The notes under the pieces were generated by a model. That model made no database searches and was not told where the DNA came from. It worked only from the letters and a program-made list of their open reading frames with translations. A stretch of 44,644 bases of DNA. Source: Vibrio sp. 10N.286.49.B3 (lineage in GTDB: Bacteria > Pseudomonadota > Gammaproteobacteria > Enterobacterales > Vibrionaceae). Below, piece after piece: positions 1 through 9,613 of this stretch (positions are counted from its first letter, which is position 1; each line of letters begins with the position of its first letter). Location of the stretch: NCBI RefSeq assembly GCF_002873395.1, contig NZ_MCUV01000007.1, positions 1 through 44,644 of the forward strand, read 5' to 3'. A program made the position numbers and the translations under genes.

Positions 1-95
1 TTTGATTCCTAAGAATCAATGATTACCTAAGTAATCTTTTTGATTATCATCAACGAGTGCCCACACAGATTGATAGGTTTAAATTGTTAAAGAGC
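1..95 (-). other. rRNA operon leader with boxA antitermination signal
   Basis: On the minus strand the boxA element GCTCTTTAACAA occupies 84-95. It is followed by a stretch that reads TCTGTGTGGGCACTCG, which is very characteristic of Vibrio 16S leader and spacer RNA. This is the transcribed leader between the rRNA promoters and the 16S gene, which lies outside the window. The 16S start itself is not visible. NusB/S10 binding at boxA is established for this motif. An alternative is the 16S-23S spacer, but the two strong promoters just upstream favour the operon leader. Confidence 0.8.
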
Positions 96-127
96 TTACT
101 TTAAGCTTTCGCTCAAAGTGGACGGCT

Positions 128-155
128 ATTTTAGCGATTTAAGTTATTGTGTCAA
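128..155 (-). promoter_or_regulatory. rRNA operon second promoter (P2-like)
   Basis: A consensus -35 TTGACA (150-155) and a -10 TAAAAT (128-133), 16 bases apart, lie about 120 bases downstream of the first promoter on the minus strand. Tandem P1/P2 promoters are the rule for gamma-proteobacterial rRNA operons, and the boxA leader follows about 35 bases further on. Confidence 0.8.
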
Positions 156-251
156 CCACTTTTTTTAACTTATTTCTTAATCTTTCGATTTGCTAAACTG
201 CCTACTGACTAGAAGGTTTCTTTCGAAGCTTTCCCGTGTCAGCGAGGGGGC

Positions 252-279
252 ATTATAGAGATATCGTTCACGTTGGCAA
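252..279 (-). promoter_or_regulatory. rRNA operon upstream promoter (P1-like)
   Basis: Read leftward, a -35 TTGCCA (274-279) and a perfect -10 TATAAT (252-257) are separated by 16 bases. The start region after the -10 is a G/C-rich run (GCCCCCTCGCTG), the type of discriminator found at stringently controlled rRNA promoters. Just upstream (281-311) are runs of A on the transcribed strand that resemble an UP element. The promoter points out of the window towards a 16S gene that should begin left of base 1. Confidence 0.85.
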
Positions 280-400
280 GTGCTTTTTTTGCTTTTTTTA
301 TCGTTTTTTAACTGCTTGGATACTTTACATACAATAGCACTTGTTTATCGTAGAAATAATCACCATTATCACTTTATTCAAGCCCAATTAAGGAAAATTA

Positions 401-949
401 ATGAGTTCACTTCGTCGTTATAAAGGTGTTCAACCTACAATAGGAGCGAATGTCTATATAGATAGTGCTTCTGTTTTAGTTGGCGATATCGTTTTAGGGG
501 ATGATTCGAGCATTTGGCCTTTTGTTGCTGCCCGTGGAGATGTCAATCATATCCGCATCGGTGAACGAACGAATATTCAAGATGGTAGCGTATTGCATGT
601 AACCCATAAGAATAAACAAAACCCAACAGGCTATCCTCTACTAATAGGTAATGATGTCACTGTCGGTCACAAAGTCATGCTGCATGGTTGCGAGATACAC
701 GATCGGGTTTTAGTCGGCATGGGTAGCATCATTCTTGATGGCGCTATAATAGAAGAAGATGTAATGATAGGTGCTGGAAGTTTAGTTCCGCCCAAAAAAA
801 GGCTAGAAAGTGGTTTCCTCTATATAGGGAGTCCCGTTAAGAAAGCGCGCGCCCTAAAAGAGAGTGAACGCACCTTCTTATTAACATCATCGGCAAACTA
901 TGTTCAAAACAAAAATGACTTTATCAATGAAGTCGAAGATGTTGATTGA
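401..949 (+). CDS. yrdA: gamma-class carbonic anhydrase-like hexapeptide-repeat protein YrdA
   Basis: A 182-residue left-handed beta-helix protein with repeated hexapeptide turns (residues about 11-145) of the gamma carbonic anhydrase family. Candidate zinc ligands are visible as His66 (in VLHVTH), His90 (in TVGHKV) and His95 (in MLHGCE). Members form trimers that bind zinc between subunits. Catalysis has been hard to show for many YrdA proteins, so the activity is inferred. The start has an AAGGA Shine-Dalgarno sequence ten bases upstream. It is transcribed divergently from the rRNA promoters and converges on yrdB with only 8 bases between the stop codons. The same yrdA-yrdB-aroE grouping is found in E. 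coli. Confidence 0.9.
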   Translation: MSSLRRYKGVQPTIGANVYIDSASVLVGDIVLGDDSSIWPFVAARGDVNHIRIGERTNIQDGSVLHVTHKNKQNPTGYPLLIGNDVTVGHKVMLHGCEIHDRVLVGMGSIILDGAIIEEDVMIGAGSLVPPKKRLESGFLYIGSPVKKARALKESERTFLLTSSANYVQNKNDFINEVEDVD

Positions 950-957
950 TTAAAAAC

Positions 958-1221
958 TTAATCGATGATGATTTTACCATCTGGTGCAAAAGCTTCATCT
1001 TCTATTAGCTCTTCAGCAAGTTCTTCTAAGTCAAAGCGCAACACTTCAAATGCACTAAGCGCTTGCTGACGAGTTTCAACCTCTAGACCAACCACTCTTG
1101 CTAAATATTGAATAGAAACGGCACACTGAATAAGAGCACCGGCTTGCTGAGCTGGGAAGATAACCTGTTGAGTTTCAGCGTCCCACTCTTGAGCGTCAGG
1201 AAAAAGTATTGATTGGTTCAT
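958..1221 (-). CDS. yrdB: DUF1488 family protein YrdB
   Basis: A small acidic cytoplasmic protein of 87 residues, similar along its length to E. coli YrdB (shared start MNQ-I-FPD..EWD and a C-terminal DLEE.AE.LI segment). The family is DUF1488 and its function is unknown. The ATG overlaps the aroE stop codon by four bases (ATGA), so translation is probably coupled to aroE in one leftward transcript. No transmembrane or signal sequence is visible. Confidence 0.85.
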   Translation of the reverse strand: MNQSILFPDAQEWDAETQQVIFPAQQAGALIQCAVSIQYLARVVGLEVETRQQALSAFEVLRFDLEELAEELIEDEAFAPDGKIIID

Positions 1222-2054
1222 GATTGGCCTTCTAAATTTTTTCGTAACTCACGTAATACTTGTCGAGCACCAGGCCTTAGACCTCGCCAAACAGCAAAGC
1301 TTTCCGCTGCCTGCCCAACTAACATACCTAAACCATCATAAGCATACTGAACACCTTGTTCGGTTGCCCACTTATTAAATGTCGTTAATCCTGATCCATA
1401 AGACATATCGTAGCTAACGGTCTGCGCTGAAAATATGCTTGCACTAATCTCTGGCACTTGCTGATATAAACTTGCTGAAGTGGAATTAATGACAATATCG
1501 AAAGGACCAGCAACGTCTGCTATCTCTTGCGCCTGAATCGAGCCATGAGAATGAAATAGCTGCTCTAACTGCAGCGCTTTATCAAAAGTACGGTTAGCAA
1601 TCGTAATAGAGTGCGGTTGTTGATCTAATAATGACTTCAATACACCTCGCGCCGCTCCACCAGCACCAATCAATAAGATGTTTGCCTCTTTAAGCGATAC
1701 TTGATATTGCAGCAAATCTTGGACTAAGCCTTCACCATCTGTGTTATCACCTAGTATTTCACCATCATCAAGCCGTTTTAGCGTATTCACAGCACCAGCG
1801 AGTTGCGCGCGCTCCGTTAAACGATCGGCAAATTGAAAGGCTTGCTCTTTAAAGGGAGCAGTGACATTACATCCCTTTCCACCTTGGCTAAAAAAAGCTT
1901 CTACTTGAGGAAGAAATCCATTCACCTCGGGCTGTTGGCTACGATACTCTAAATTCTGCATCGTTTGACGAGCAAATAGGGTATGAATAAAAGGAGATTT
2001 GCTTTGTGATATCGGGTTACCAAAAACTAAATATTGATCAGCGCTATTTACCAT
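1218..2054 (-). CDS. aroE: shikimate dehydrogenase AroE
   Basis: NADP-dependent reduction of 3-dehydroshikimate to shikimate, step four of the chorismate pathway for aromatic amino acids. The 278 residues are standard length. The N-terminal substrate domain has the motif NPISQSKSP (residues 13-21), the catalytic lysine in NVTAPFK (Lys69) and the aspartate in NTDG (Asp106). The Rossmann domain follows with GAGGAARG at 130-137. The gene sits downstream of hemF and directly upstream of yrdB (four-base overlap). An intrinsic terminator lies between hemF and aroE (2079-2105), so part of the transcripts may stop before aroE. The start is preceded by purine-rich AGGCAAGGA. Confidence 0.97.
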   Translation of the reverse strand: MVNSADQYLVFGNPISQSKSPFIHTLFARQTMQNLEYRSQQPEVNGFLPQVEAFFSQGGKGCNVTAPFKEQAFQFADRLTERAQLAGAVNTLKRLDDGEILGDNTDGEGLVQDLLQYQVSLKEANILLIGAGGAARGVLKSLLDQQPHSITIANRTFDKALQLEQLFHSHGSIQAQEIADVAGPFDIVINSTSASLYQQVPEISASIFSAQTVSYDMSYGSGLTTFNKWATEQGVQYAYDGLGMLVGQAAESFAVWRGLRPGARQVLRELRKNLEGQS

Positions 2055-2078
2055 GTCCTTGCCTGCTATTTTAAAATC

Positions 2079-2105
2079 AAAAAAAGGGTCACCTTATACG
2101 ACCCT
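2079..2105 (-). terminator. intrinsic terminator between hemF and aroE
   Basis: Read leftward, AGGGTC (2105-2100), a nine-base loop, and GACCCT (2090-2085) form a six-base-pair stem that runs into seven U residues (2085-2079). It lies 26 bases downstream of the hemF stop and 24 bases before the aroE start, so it would terminate or attenuate hemF transcription before aroE. Confidence 0.75.
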
Positions 2106-2131
2106 ATCACTTCCCTACTTATTCGCCAAGT

Positions 2132-3067
<936 letters not shown>

Positions 3068-3097
3068 TCAACGGGTATATAAAGAGACGATAACGAT

Positions 3098-3661
3098 CTA
3101 ACCTTGGCGTAATACTTGATCACTTCTCGCATCACGTATTTCACTTGGCTTATCTCGCCCGCCCGTTTCCCCTATAACAATCGTGCCTAAGTGATCGCCC
3201 AACTGCTGAGTCACCTCTTCGACCGTTCGACAAGGTTCAAGCCCTGTTAAATTCGCACTGGTTGAGGTTATCGGTTTACCAAAAGACAGACATAGTTCTT
3301 GTACTAAAGGATGAGCGGAAACTCGGACTGCAATAGAATCAAACTGACCACTAAGCCAATGCGATACATGTTTACTTGCTGGCATAATCCATGTGACCGG
3401 TCCTGGCCATGTGGATTGGACCATCGCCAGTTGATCTGACGTTAGCTGGGATTCATCGATATAAGGCAGCACCTGTTGATAGTTTGCTGCGACAAGAATA
3501 AGACCCTTTTCTACTGGGCGTTGCTTTAGCTGAAGTAATTGTTGAATTGCCGCGACATTATCAGGATCACAACCCACACCAAAAACACCCTCTGTCGGAT
3601 AAGCGATAACTTCTCCTTGCTGCAGTGCTTGGAGTGCATTCTCAATATTACTCATACTCAT
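3098..3661 (-). CDS. tsaC: threonylcarbamoyl-AMP synthase TsaC
   Basis: TsaC (also RimN/YrdC) makes threonylcarbamoyl-AMP from threonine, bicarbonate and ATP, the first step of the t6A37 modification of ANN-decoding tRNAs. The 187-residue length fits the short TsaC type without the extra Sua5 domain. The YrdC fold motifs are present: YPTE (21-24), KQRPVEKG (46-53) and STSANLTG (133-140). A second ATG two codons inside could be the actual start. The gene is leftward, upstream of hemF and divergent from purE. Confidence 0.95.
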   Translation of the reverse strand: MSMSNIENALQALQQGEVIAYPTEGVFGVGCDPDNVAAIQQLLQLKQRPVEKGLILVAANYQQVLPYIDESQLTSDQLAMVQSTWPGPVTWIMPASKHVSHWLSGQFDSIAVRVSAHPLVQELCLSFGKPITSTSANLTGLEPCRTVEEVTQQLGDHLGTIVIGETGGRDKPSEIRDARSDQVLRQG

Positions 3662-3768
3662 TCAGAGCCACCATTATTTAATATTATCTATACCCTCAGT
3701 GTACAAATTATCTTTCATTATGACTAAAGCTATTTGTTAATTAAATGTATCTATTCGAAATTATCCTT

Positions 3769-3784
3769 ACGCAAACGTTTTCCT
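3769..3784 (+). promoter_or_regulatory. PurR operator of purEK
   Basis: The 16 bases ACGCAAACGTTTTCCT match every fixed position of the E. coli PurR consensus (A-GCAA-CG-TT-C-T). They overlap the -35 region of the purE promoter, the arrangement by which PurR with hypoxanthine or guanine blocks transcription when purines are abundant. Match by eye; the regulator gene is not in this window. Confidence 0.85.
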
Positions 3785-3806
3785 TCGTGTTTTTTCCTCG
3801 TATAAT
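3778..3806 (+). promoter_or_regulatory. purE promoter
   Basis: A perfect -10 TATAAT at 3801-3806 lies 17 bases downstream of a weak -35 (TTTTCC, 3778-3783) that is covered by the PurR operator. The expected start is near 3813, giving a leader of about 40 bases before the purE ATG. Confidence 0.65.
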
Positions 3807-3854
3807 GCGCATAAAATATCCTTTTCTACATAAAAGCGCTTACAGGAGTTTGAG

Positions 3855-4340
3855 ATGAAAGTTGGAATTATTATGGGTTCTAAGTCTGATTGGCCAACCA
3901 TGAAGCTAGCTGCAGATATGCTTGACCAATTTGGTGTCGCTTACGAAACAAAAGTAGTATCAGCACACCGTACTCCTCAATTGCTTGCCGATTATGCTAA
4001 TAGCGCTAAAGATCGTGGTTTAAAAGTCATTATTGCTGGTGCTGGCGGGGCTGCACACTTACCCGGTATGGCGGCGGCTTTTACTAGCTTGCCTGTTCTT
4101 GGTGTACCTGTTCAGTCGCGCGCACTAAAAGGCATGGATTCTCTATTGTCTATCGTTCAAATGCCAAAAGGAATTGCTGTTGGTACATTAGCTATTGGTG
4201 AAGCCGGTGCCGCTAATGCAGGTATTTTAGCAGCGCAAATCCTTGGCACACATGATGAAGCGGTTATGGCAAAAGTTGAAGCGTTCCGAGCTCAGCAAAC
4301 AGAAACCGTTCTTGATAACCCAAATCCAGCAGAGGATTAA
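3855..4340 (+). CDS. purE: 5-(carboxyamino)imidazole ribonucleotide mutase PurE
   Basis: Converts N5-CAIR to CAIR in de novo purine synthesis, following PurK. The 161 residues form the compact class I PurE fold. The phosphate/substrate motif GSKSDWPTM (8-16) and SAHRTP (36-41, with the conserved His38) are present. AGGAG lies six bases before the ATG. It is the first gene of the purEK operon, with purK five bases downstream, and is controlled by the PurR site at 3769-3784. Confidence 0.98.
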   Translation: MKVGIIMGSKSDWPTMKLAADMLDQFGVAYETKVVSAHRTPQLLADYANSAKDRGLKVIIAGAGGAAHLPGMAAAFTSLPVLGVPVQSRALKGMDSLLSIVQMPKGIAVGTLAIGEAGAANAGILAAQILGTHDEAVMAKVEAFRAQQTETVLDNPNPAED

Positions 4341-4345
4341 TCAGC

Positions 4346-5470
4346 ATGCATGTTCTTGTTTTAGGTGCAGGGCAACTGGCTCGAATGATGTCACTAGAAG
4401 CAGCGCCACTGAATATCCAAATATCCGCTTTTGATGTAGGTAGTGAGCGTATTGTTCACCCATTGACGCAAGCACAACTTGGTCATGGTTTAGAGAACGC
4501 CATTGCTCAAGCAGATATCATCACCGCTGAGTTTGAGCATATTCCACATGATATTTTGGCGGTCTGTGAAAAGAGTGGCAAATTTCTTCCAAGCGCACAG
4601 GCAATAAAAACGGGTGGTGATCGCCGAATTGAGAAAGCGCTACTCGATGATGCAGGTGTGAATAATGCCCGTTATGCGATTATTAATGATCGTGCAGATT
4701 TTGATGCTGCGATTGCTTATGTCGGTTTACCAATGGTCTTAAAAAGCGCACTTGGTGGCTATGACGGCAAAGGGCAGTGGCGCTTAAAATCAACCGATGA
4801 TGTTGATGCTATCTGGACAGAAATGCAGGCTTGTATCGAAGCAACGAACACGCAAGCTATTGTGGCTGAGGAGTTTATCCCTTTCCAACGTGAAGTTTCT
4901 TTAGTAGGCGTTCGTGGTAAGGATGGTCAAGTTGCCATTTATCCTCTCGCTGAAAATGTTCACACTGATGGTGTGTTAACTCTCTCGACAGCCATTGATG
5001 ATCCCGCTTTACAAGCACAGGCTGAGCAGATGTTTACTGCCGTTGCGACTAAACTGGATTATGTCGGCGTTCTTGCTCTTGAGTTTTTTGATGTTGATGG
5101 TCAGCTGCTCGTTAATGAGATTGCACCACGCGTACACAACTCAGGTCACTGGACACAACAAGGTGCAGAAACCTGCCAGTTTGAAAACCATATTCGTGCA
5201 GTATGTGGACTACCACTCGGTGGAACTCAAGCGATTCGACCAACGTCGATGGTGAATATTTTAGGGGAAGATTCGGTTCCTGAAGCGGTGCTCGCGATGC
5301 CTGAATGTCATGTTCATTGGTATGGAAAAGAAAAACGTGCAGGACGTAAGATGGGTCACATCAATGTTTGTGCGGCTTCAAATCAAGCGTTGCAAACGGC
5401 TTTGCAAACACTTGCTGATATCCTAGATCCAAGCGCCTACCCTTCACTGCGTCAAAGCGTTGAACAGTAA
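4346..5470 (+). CDS. purK: N5-carboxyaminoimidazole ribonucleotide synthase PurK
   Basis: ATP-grasp enzyme that carboxylates AIR to N5-CAIR using ATP and bicarbonate. The 374 residues are full length. An N-terminal GAGQLARM motif (7-14) opens the nucleotide-fold domain, followed by the ATP-grasp region including GYDGKGQW and EFFD...[14 protein letters not shown], which carries metal and substrate contacts. Translation is probably coupled to purE. Confidence 0.97.
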   Translation: MHVLVLGAGQLARMMSLEAAPLNIQISAFDVGSERIVHPLTQAQLGHGLENAIAQADIITAEFEHIPHDILAVCEKSGKFLPSAQAIKTGGDRRIEKALLDDAGVNNARYAIINDRADFDAAIAYVGLPMVLKSALGGYDGKGQWRLKSTDDVDAIWTEMQACIEATNTQAIVAEEFIPFQREVSLVGVRGKDGQVAIYPLAENVHTDGVLTLSTAIDDPALQAQAEQMFTAVATKLDYVGVLALEFFDVDGQLLVNEIAPRVHNSGHWTQQGAETCQFENHIRAVCGLPLGGTQAIRPTSMVNILGEDSVPEAVLAMPECHVHWYGKEKRAGRKMGHINVCAASNQALQTALQTLADILDPSAYPSLRQSVEQ

Positions 5471-5512
5471 CTTATCTCATTTTAGACATCGTCGTTTAAC
5501 TTGATTGCTAAA

Positions 5513-5556
5513 CTAAAAATTAGGTACCAATGGGCAGAGATGCCTATTAGTACCTA
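5513..5556 (-). terminator. long hairpin terminating yrdD, facing purK
   Basis: Two nested inverted repeats, TAGGTAC/GTACCTA (5521-5527 and 5550-5556) and TGGGCA/TGCCTA (5531-5536 and 5541-5546), make an interrupted stem of 13 pairs. Read leftward it is followed by ATTTTTAGTTT, a moderate U tract, 40 bases past the yrdD stop. Read rightward there is no U tract, so it fits best as the terminator of the leftward dprA-smg-yrdD transcript. It may also protect the 3' end of purEK mRNA. Confidence 0.55.
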
Positions 5557-5596
5557 TCACGATCTGCACAGCATCGAAAAAATAGACTGAACAGTG

Positions 5597-6169
5597 CTAA
5601 GTCGTTTGAATATGGTGACACTTACGGTCAGCACATTGAATTTTCGTACCACTTGCCAGCTTTTTCTCCATTAACAAAGGAAAATGACACGCTTCACAGC
5701 GTCCTTTTACTGGTGGCTGGTTAATGGCAAATTTGCATTTCGGGTAACAATCACAGGCATAGAAAGTTTTTCCATAACGAGAAAGCCTTTCAGCTAAATG
5801 ACCGCGCCCACATTCAGGGCAAGCATGCAGTGGTTTTTGCTCTTGTTCTGGCTCTTTTGGTCCATCTAACGATTCAATATGTTGGCATTGTGGGTAATTA
5901 GAACAACCAATAAACATGCCATAACGCCCCTGCCTTAATACCAATTCATTGTGGCACTGTGGACAAGCAATTCCTAACTCTTTAACTATATGACCATCGT
6001 TGTGATGTAACGATTTAATAAAGTCACATTTTGGATACTGAGTACACCCTAGAAAAGGACCATGCTTACCATGGCGAAGTTGAAGTGCTTCGCCACATTG
6101 TGGGCATGGCTCATGCTCTAATGCATGCGCTTGGGTGGAAAAAAGTGAAGAATCAATTTTACTGCTCAT
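5597..6169 (-). CDS. yrdD: topoisomerase-type DNA-binding C4 zinc-finger protein YrdD
   Basis: A 190-residue protein made of four C4 zinc-ribbon modules like those at the C terminus of bacterial topoisomerase I. Cysteine sets are Cys22/25/42/48, Cys69/72/89/95, Cys117/120/139/145 and Cys158/161/179/184. There is no topoisomerase catalytic domain. It probably binds single-stranded DNA, but its role is unproven. It lies downstream of smg in the leftward dprA-smg-yrdD cluster, as in E. coli and other gamma-proteobacteria. Confidence 0.9.
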   Translation of the reverse strand: MSSKIDSSLFSTQAHALEHEPCPQCGEALQLRHGKHGPFLGCTQYPKCDFIKSLHHNDGHIVKELGIACPQCHNELVLRQGRYGMFIGCSNYPQCQHIESLDGPKEPEQEQKPLHACPECGRGHLAERLSRYGKTFYACDCYPKCKFAINQPPVKGRCEACHFPLLMEKKLASGTKIQCADRKCHHIQTT

Positions 6170-6191
6170 GTTCTCTCTTAACTATCATCGA

Positions 6192-6665
6192 TTAATGCAG
6201 CAAGCCTGATTCAGAGCTATGCAGTAGATTTTCCATCTGACTATAAGCACTTTCATTACCTGGCACATTAAATAGCACCATTAAAACAATCCATTTAAGA
6301 TCATCAAGGCTTAGCTCATAAGTATCTAACTCCATGAGGCGATCAATGACCATTTCACGCACTTCAGTGCTCAATACTTTAACCTGCTCTAAAAAGAGAA
6401 TAAATCCACGGCATTGTATATTAATACGCGCTAACTCTTTTTCGGTATAAATACGAATTGATTGGTTTGAGCCTTTCGAAATCGCAGCGTGAGTATCCGT
6501 CTGCTGTAAAGAAGCTAACCCTTCCAGCCATTCTAGCGCTTGATAAATATCGGCTTCTAGAAAGCCGGCTCGTAGCAACTCTTCTGCAATCTCATCTTGT
6601 TCGACCTCTAAGTCTACATCGCTATGGATATAGGTTTCGAACAAGTACATCAATATGTCCATCAT
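6192..6665 (-). CDS. smg: Smg family protein (DUF494)
   Basis: A 157-residue acidic, helix-rich cytoplasmic protein of the Smg/DUF494 family, named for its position next to smf/dprA. Recognisable features are the start [13 protein letters not shown], the segment LLRAGF and the C-terminal [15 protein letters not shown]. Its function is not established. It starts five bases after the dprA stop, so the two are almost certainly cotranscribed. Confidence 0.92.
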   Translation of the reverse strand: MMDILMYLFETYIHSDVDLEVEQDEIAEELLRAGFLEADIYQALEWLEGLASLQQTDTHAAISKGSNQSIRIYTEKELARINIQCRGFILFLEQVKVLSTEVREMVIDRLMELDTYELSLDDLKWIVLMVLFNVPGNESAYSQMENLLHSSESGLLH

Positions 6666-6670
6666 AGTTA

Positions 6671-7786
6671 TTACCCCCTTCCATTTCGAATATAACCACC
6701 ATTAATGGCAGTCACGTGGCCTAGAAGTTCAAGTTCTAATAATTGCATCATAACTTCATTTACTGGAATATGGGTCTTTTGCGCGAGAATATCAACTGAT
6801 ATCGGCGCTTCCTTTATGTTAGCGAACAACTCAGGAAAAGGCGATGCTTGCACCTCAACATAAGCAGGTTCCTCTTCAAATAAGCTAGGTTGATGTTGAA
6901 TAGACCAATTTTTCAACTGTTCTATTTCATCAATCACCTCTTGTCCACTTTGTACTAAGTACGCTCCTGATTGGATCAAGCGATTCCCTCCGCGACTATT
7001 TACTTGATGAATCGAGCCTGGCAACGCAAAAACATCCCTTCCTTGCTCCATGGCATAACGAGCGGTAATTAACGAACCACTTCGCTCCGCCGCCTCAACA
7101 ACCAAGACACCAACAGATAAACCACTAATGATCCGATTACGGCGAGGAAAGTGTTCAGCGCGTGGCTTGGCGTCAGGTCGAAATTCAGAAACTAACGCAC
7201 CCTGCTCAACAATTCTCTTGGCCAGGCCCCGATGGCGAGCAGGGTAAATATGCTCAACCCCAGAACCTAAGACAGCAAGTGTTTCGCCTTCTGCTTGTAA
7301 TGCACCATCATGGGCATGTCCGTCAACCCCTAATGCTAAACCACTGGTCACAACAAGATCTTGCTCAACAAACGACCGTGCAAATGTTACGGCACACTGT
7401 AAGGCATCAGAGCTGGCATGCCGACTGCCGACCATTGCAATTTGTGGCTTCGACAGCGTAGCCAAATTACCTTTAACAAAAAGCACGGGCGGATAAGAAG
7501 CAATTTGTTTTAATAGCGGCGGGTAATCAGGACAAATTGAAGTAATAATATGGTTCTGACTAGGGTTTTTAGCTCGCCACTGTAAACACGACTCCACCTC
7601 TTTAGCGGCAGATGATTTGAAGTAATGAATTTGTGCGGCTGTTAACCCGATGGCTTGAAGATCGGTATGAGAGTAAGCCATTAAATGATGAGGAGCATCA
7701 ATAGCGAGCAATTTCGATAGCTTTTTACTGCCAATATTGGGGGCAAAGCTCAGCATCAACCATGCTGCTAACTCTGTTTCACTCAT
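6671..7786 (-). CDS. dprA: DNA-processing protein DprA
   Basis: DprA (Smf) binds incoming single-stranded DNA during natural transformation and loads RecA on it. The 371 residues have an N-terminal SAM-like helical region (about 1-80), an extended Rossmann fold with MVGSRHAS (118-125), [12 protein letters not shown] (148-159) and a PRRNRII segment (214-220), and a C-terminal winged-helix domain from about residue 310. It is the first gene of a leftward cluster with smg and yrdD. The upstream spacer to def lacks the LysM gene usually found there. Confidence 0.96.
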   Translation of the reverse strand: MSETELAAWLMLSFAPNIGSKKLSKLLAIDAPHHLMAYSHTDLQAIGLTAAQIHYFKSSAAKEVESCLQWRAKNPSQNHIITSICPDYPPLLKQIASYPPVLFVKGNLATLSKPQIAMVGSRHASSDALQCAVTFARSFVEQDLVVTSGLALGVDGHAHDGALQAEGETLAVLGSGVEHIYPARHRGLAKRIVEQGALVSEFRPDAKPRAEHFPRRNRIISGLSVGVLVVEAAERSGSLITARYAMEQGRDVFALPGSIHQVNSRGGNRLIQSGAYLVQSGQEVIDEIEQLKNWSIQHQPSLFEEEPAYVEVQASPFPELFANIKEAPISVDILAQKTHIPVNEVMMQLLELELLGHVTAINGGYIRNGRG

Positions 7787-8074
7787 CTATTTTCATCCTC
7801 CATTAATATCAAAAACAAAAACATCGGAATAATCCAACATAGTCAAAAAATGAATGGATACGTAATTTTTCTTGATGAAATACTCGATAAGCCTACCTAC
7901 ATCACTTTATGTGTATCCTAAAACCCTATCAGCCTAAAGCTGACCTCCTTTTATAAACCTTAGACAAAATAGATTATTCCTATCACTAGACTGTTATTTA
8001 GCTCATAAAATGACTAGAATTGAGCCAATACGATTTATTGCTGTTTTAGCAGCGTTCAACTTTTTTGAGTCCCT
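7787..8074. other. dprA-def divergent intergenic region, no gene seen
   Basis: This 288-base AT-rich spacer separates divergent dprA and def. I see no credible coding frame: the only short ATG frame (from 7850, 23 codons) has no ribosome-binding site. No clear promoter consensus or terminator stands out, although promoters for both flanking genes must lie here. In Pseudomonas, and as I recall in V. cholerae, a LysM-domain gene (tsaP) sits in this position. Confidence 0.6.
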
Positions 8075-8587
8075 ATGTCTGTATTACAAGTATTAACATT
8101 CCCGGATGATCGTCTACGCACGGTCGCAAAGCCGGTAGAAAGCATCACGCCTGAACTGCACACCGTTATCGACAACATGATTGAAACCATGTACGACGAA
8201 GAAGGTATTGGTCTTGCTGCAACTCAGGTCGATTTCCACCAACGTGTGGTTGTGATTGATGTATCAGATGAACGTGATCAACCTATGGTTCTGATTAACC
8301 CTGAGATTTTAGAAAAACGTGGGGAAGATGGCATCGAAGAAGGTTGCCTATCCGTTCCTGGCGCTAGAGCACTAGTTTCTCGCGCAGCTGAAGTGACTGT
8401 TAAAGCACAAGATCGTGACGGAAAAGCGTTCACTTTTGATGCTGATGACCTGCTAGCTATCTGCGTTCAGCACGAACTGGATCACTTAGACGGTAAATTG
8501 TTTGTTGATTATTTATCGCCGCTAAAACGTAAGCGCATTAAAGATAAACTAGAAAAAATTAAGCGTTTTAACGAAAAACAAAACTAA
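8075..8587 (+). CDS. def: peptide deformylase Def
   Basis: Metal-dependent (usually Fe2+) removal of the N-formyl group from nascent proteins. The 170 residues carry all three family motifs: GIGLAATQV (44-52), EGCLSVP (89-95, metal ligand Cys91) and QHELDH (132-137, ligands His133 and His137 with catalytic Glu134). The Shine-Dalgarno sequence is weak (TTGAG). It lies 16 bases upstream of fmt, the enzyme that adds the formyl group, in the conserved def-fmt-rsmB order. Confidence 0.98.
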   Translation: MSVLQVLTFPDDRLRTVAKPVESITPELHTVIDNMIETMYDEEGIGLAATQVDFHQRVVVIDVSDERDQPMVLINPEILEKRGEDGIEEGCLSVPGARALVSRAAEVTVKAQDRDGKAFTFDADDLLAICVQHELDHLDGKLFVDYLSPLKRKRIKDKLEKIKRFNEKQN

Positions 8588-8603
8588 TTTAAGCGAGGTT
8601 ACC

Positions 8604-9551
8604 TTGAGCCAGTCATTACGTATTGTCTTTGCAGGTACTCCGGATTTCGCCGCCCGTCACTTGGCGGCGTTGTTGTCTTCGGAGCATGAAATTATTGCAG
8701 TTTACACCCAGCCAGATCGCCCAGCCGGTCGTGGTAAAAAACTGACAGCAAGCCCAGTGAAAAATATTGCTCTTGAGCATGATATTCCTGTGTACCAACC
8801 AGAAAACTTTAAGTCTGATGAAGCAAAACAGCAACTTGTTGATTTGAAAGCTGACCTAATGGTGGTTGTCGCTTATGGGCTATTATTACCACAAGCTGTT
8901 TTGGATACACCACGCTTAGGTTGTATTAACGTTCACGGTTCTATCTTGCCTCGCTGGCGAGGTGCTGCGCCAATTCAACGTTCTATTTGGGCGGGCGATC
9001 AAGAAACGGGCGTTACCATCATGCAGATGGATATCGGCTTAGATACTGGCGACATGCTCAGCATCGCAACGCTGCCGATTGAAGCGACAGACACCAGTGC
9101 ATCAATGTACGAAAAACTGGCGGACCTTGGTCCTGATGCACTGATTGCTTGCTTAAGTGATATTGCACAAGGTACTGCTCAACCAGTAAAACAAGATGAT
9201 GAGCTTGCTAATTACGCTAAAAAGCTAAGCAAAGAAGAAGCAAAGATTGATTGGACAATGGATGCCGTCGCAATAGAACGTTGTGTGCGTGCCTTTAACC
9301 CTTGGCCAATGAGCTACTTCTCAGCCGCTGACAATAACATCAAAGTATGGCAAAGCCGTGTTGATGCACAGAAAACCGAACAACCTGCGGGTACGATTAT
9401 CCAAGTGGATAAAAGTGGTATTTATGTCGCAACAGGCAATGGCGTTCTTGTGTTAGAACAACTGCAAGTGCCGGGTAAAAAAGCGATGTCTGTTCAAGAT
9501 ATTCTCAACGCTCGCGCTAGTTGGTTTGAAGTGGGCAGTCAGCTCAATTAA
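8604..9551 (+). CDS. fmt: methionyl-tRNA formyltransferase Fmt
   Basis: Transfers formyl from 10-formyltetrahydrofolate to initiator Met-tRNA. The 315-residue protein has the N-terminal hydrolase/transferase domain with Asn109-Val-His111 in the motif [16 protein letters not shown] and the aspartate of GLDTGD (Asp147), then the C-terminal OB-like tRNA-binding domain (about 205-315). The start is TTG, chosen because GAGGT lies five bases upstream and the conserved N terminus ([12 protein letters not shown]) follows at once. It is followed by an intrinsic terminator before rsmB. Confidence 0.97.
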   Translation: MSQSLRIVFAGTPDFAARHLAALLSSEHEIIAVYTQPDRPAGRGKKLTASPVKNIALEHDIPVYQPENFKSDEAKQQLVDLKADLMVVVAYGLLLPQAVLDTPRLGCINVHGSILPRWRGAAPIQRSIWAGDQETGVTIMQMDIGLDTGDMLSIATLPIEATDTSASMYEKLADLGPDALIACLSDIAQGTAQPVKQDDELANYAKKLSKEEAKIDWTMDAVAIERCVRAFNPWPMSYFSAADNNIKVWQSRVDAQKTEQPAGTIIQVDKSGIYVATGNGVLVLEQLQVPGKKAMSVQDILNARASWFEVGSQLN

Positions 9552-9562
9552 CCCCATAATGA

Positions 9563-9590
9563 AGGTCAGGTTAACTGGCCTCTCTTTTTT
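9563..9590 (+). terminator. intrinsic terminator between fmt and rsmB
   Basis: AGGTCAG (9563-9569) pairs with CTGGCCT (9575-9581, one G-U pair) around a five-base loop, followed by CTC and six T residues (9585-9590). It separates def-fmt from rsmB and would reduce read-through rather than exclude it. No strong separate rsmB promoter is obvious in the 23 bases left before the rsmB ATG. Confidence 0.75.
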
Positions 9591-9613
9591 GATACAACAA
9601 TCGGATTTACATC

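Noticed and set aside
5513..5556. The long hairpin as a purK terminator
   Set aside because: On the plus strand no U tract follows the stem. The U-rich side is on the minus strand, so it was assigned to yrdD.
7850..7921. A 23-codon ATG frame in the dprA-def spacer
   Set aside because: No ribosome-binding site, no promoter or terminator attached, and low-complexity AT-rich codons. It looks like chance.
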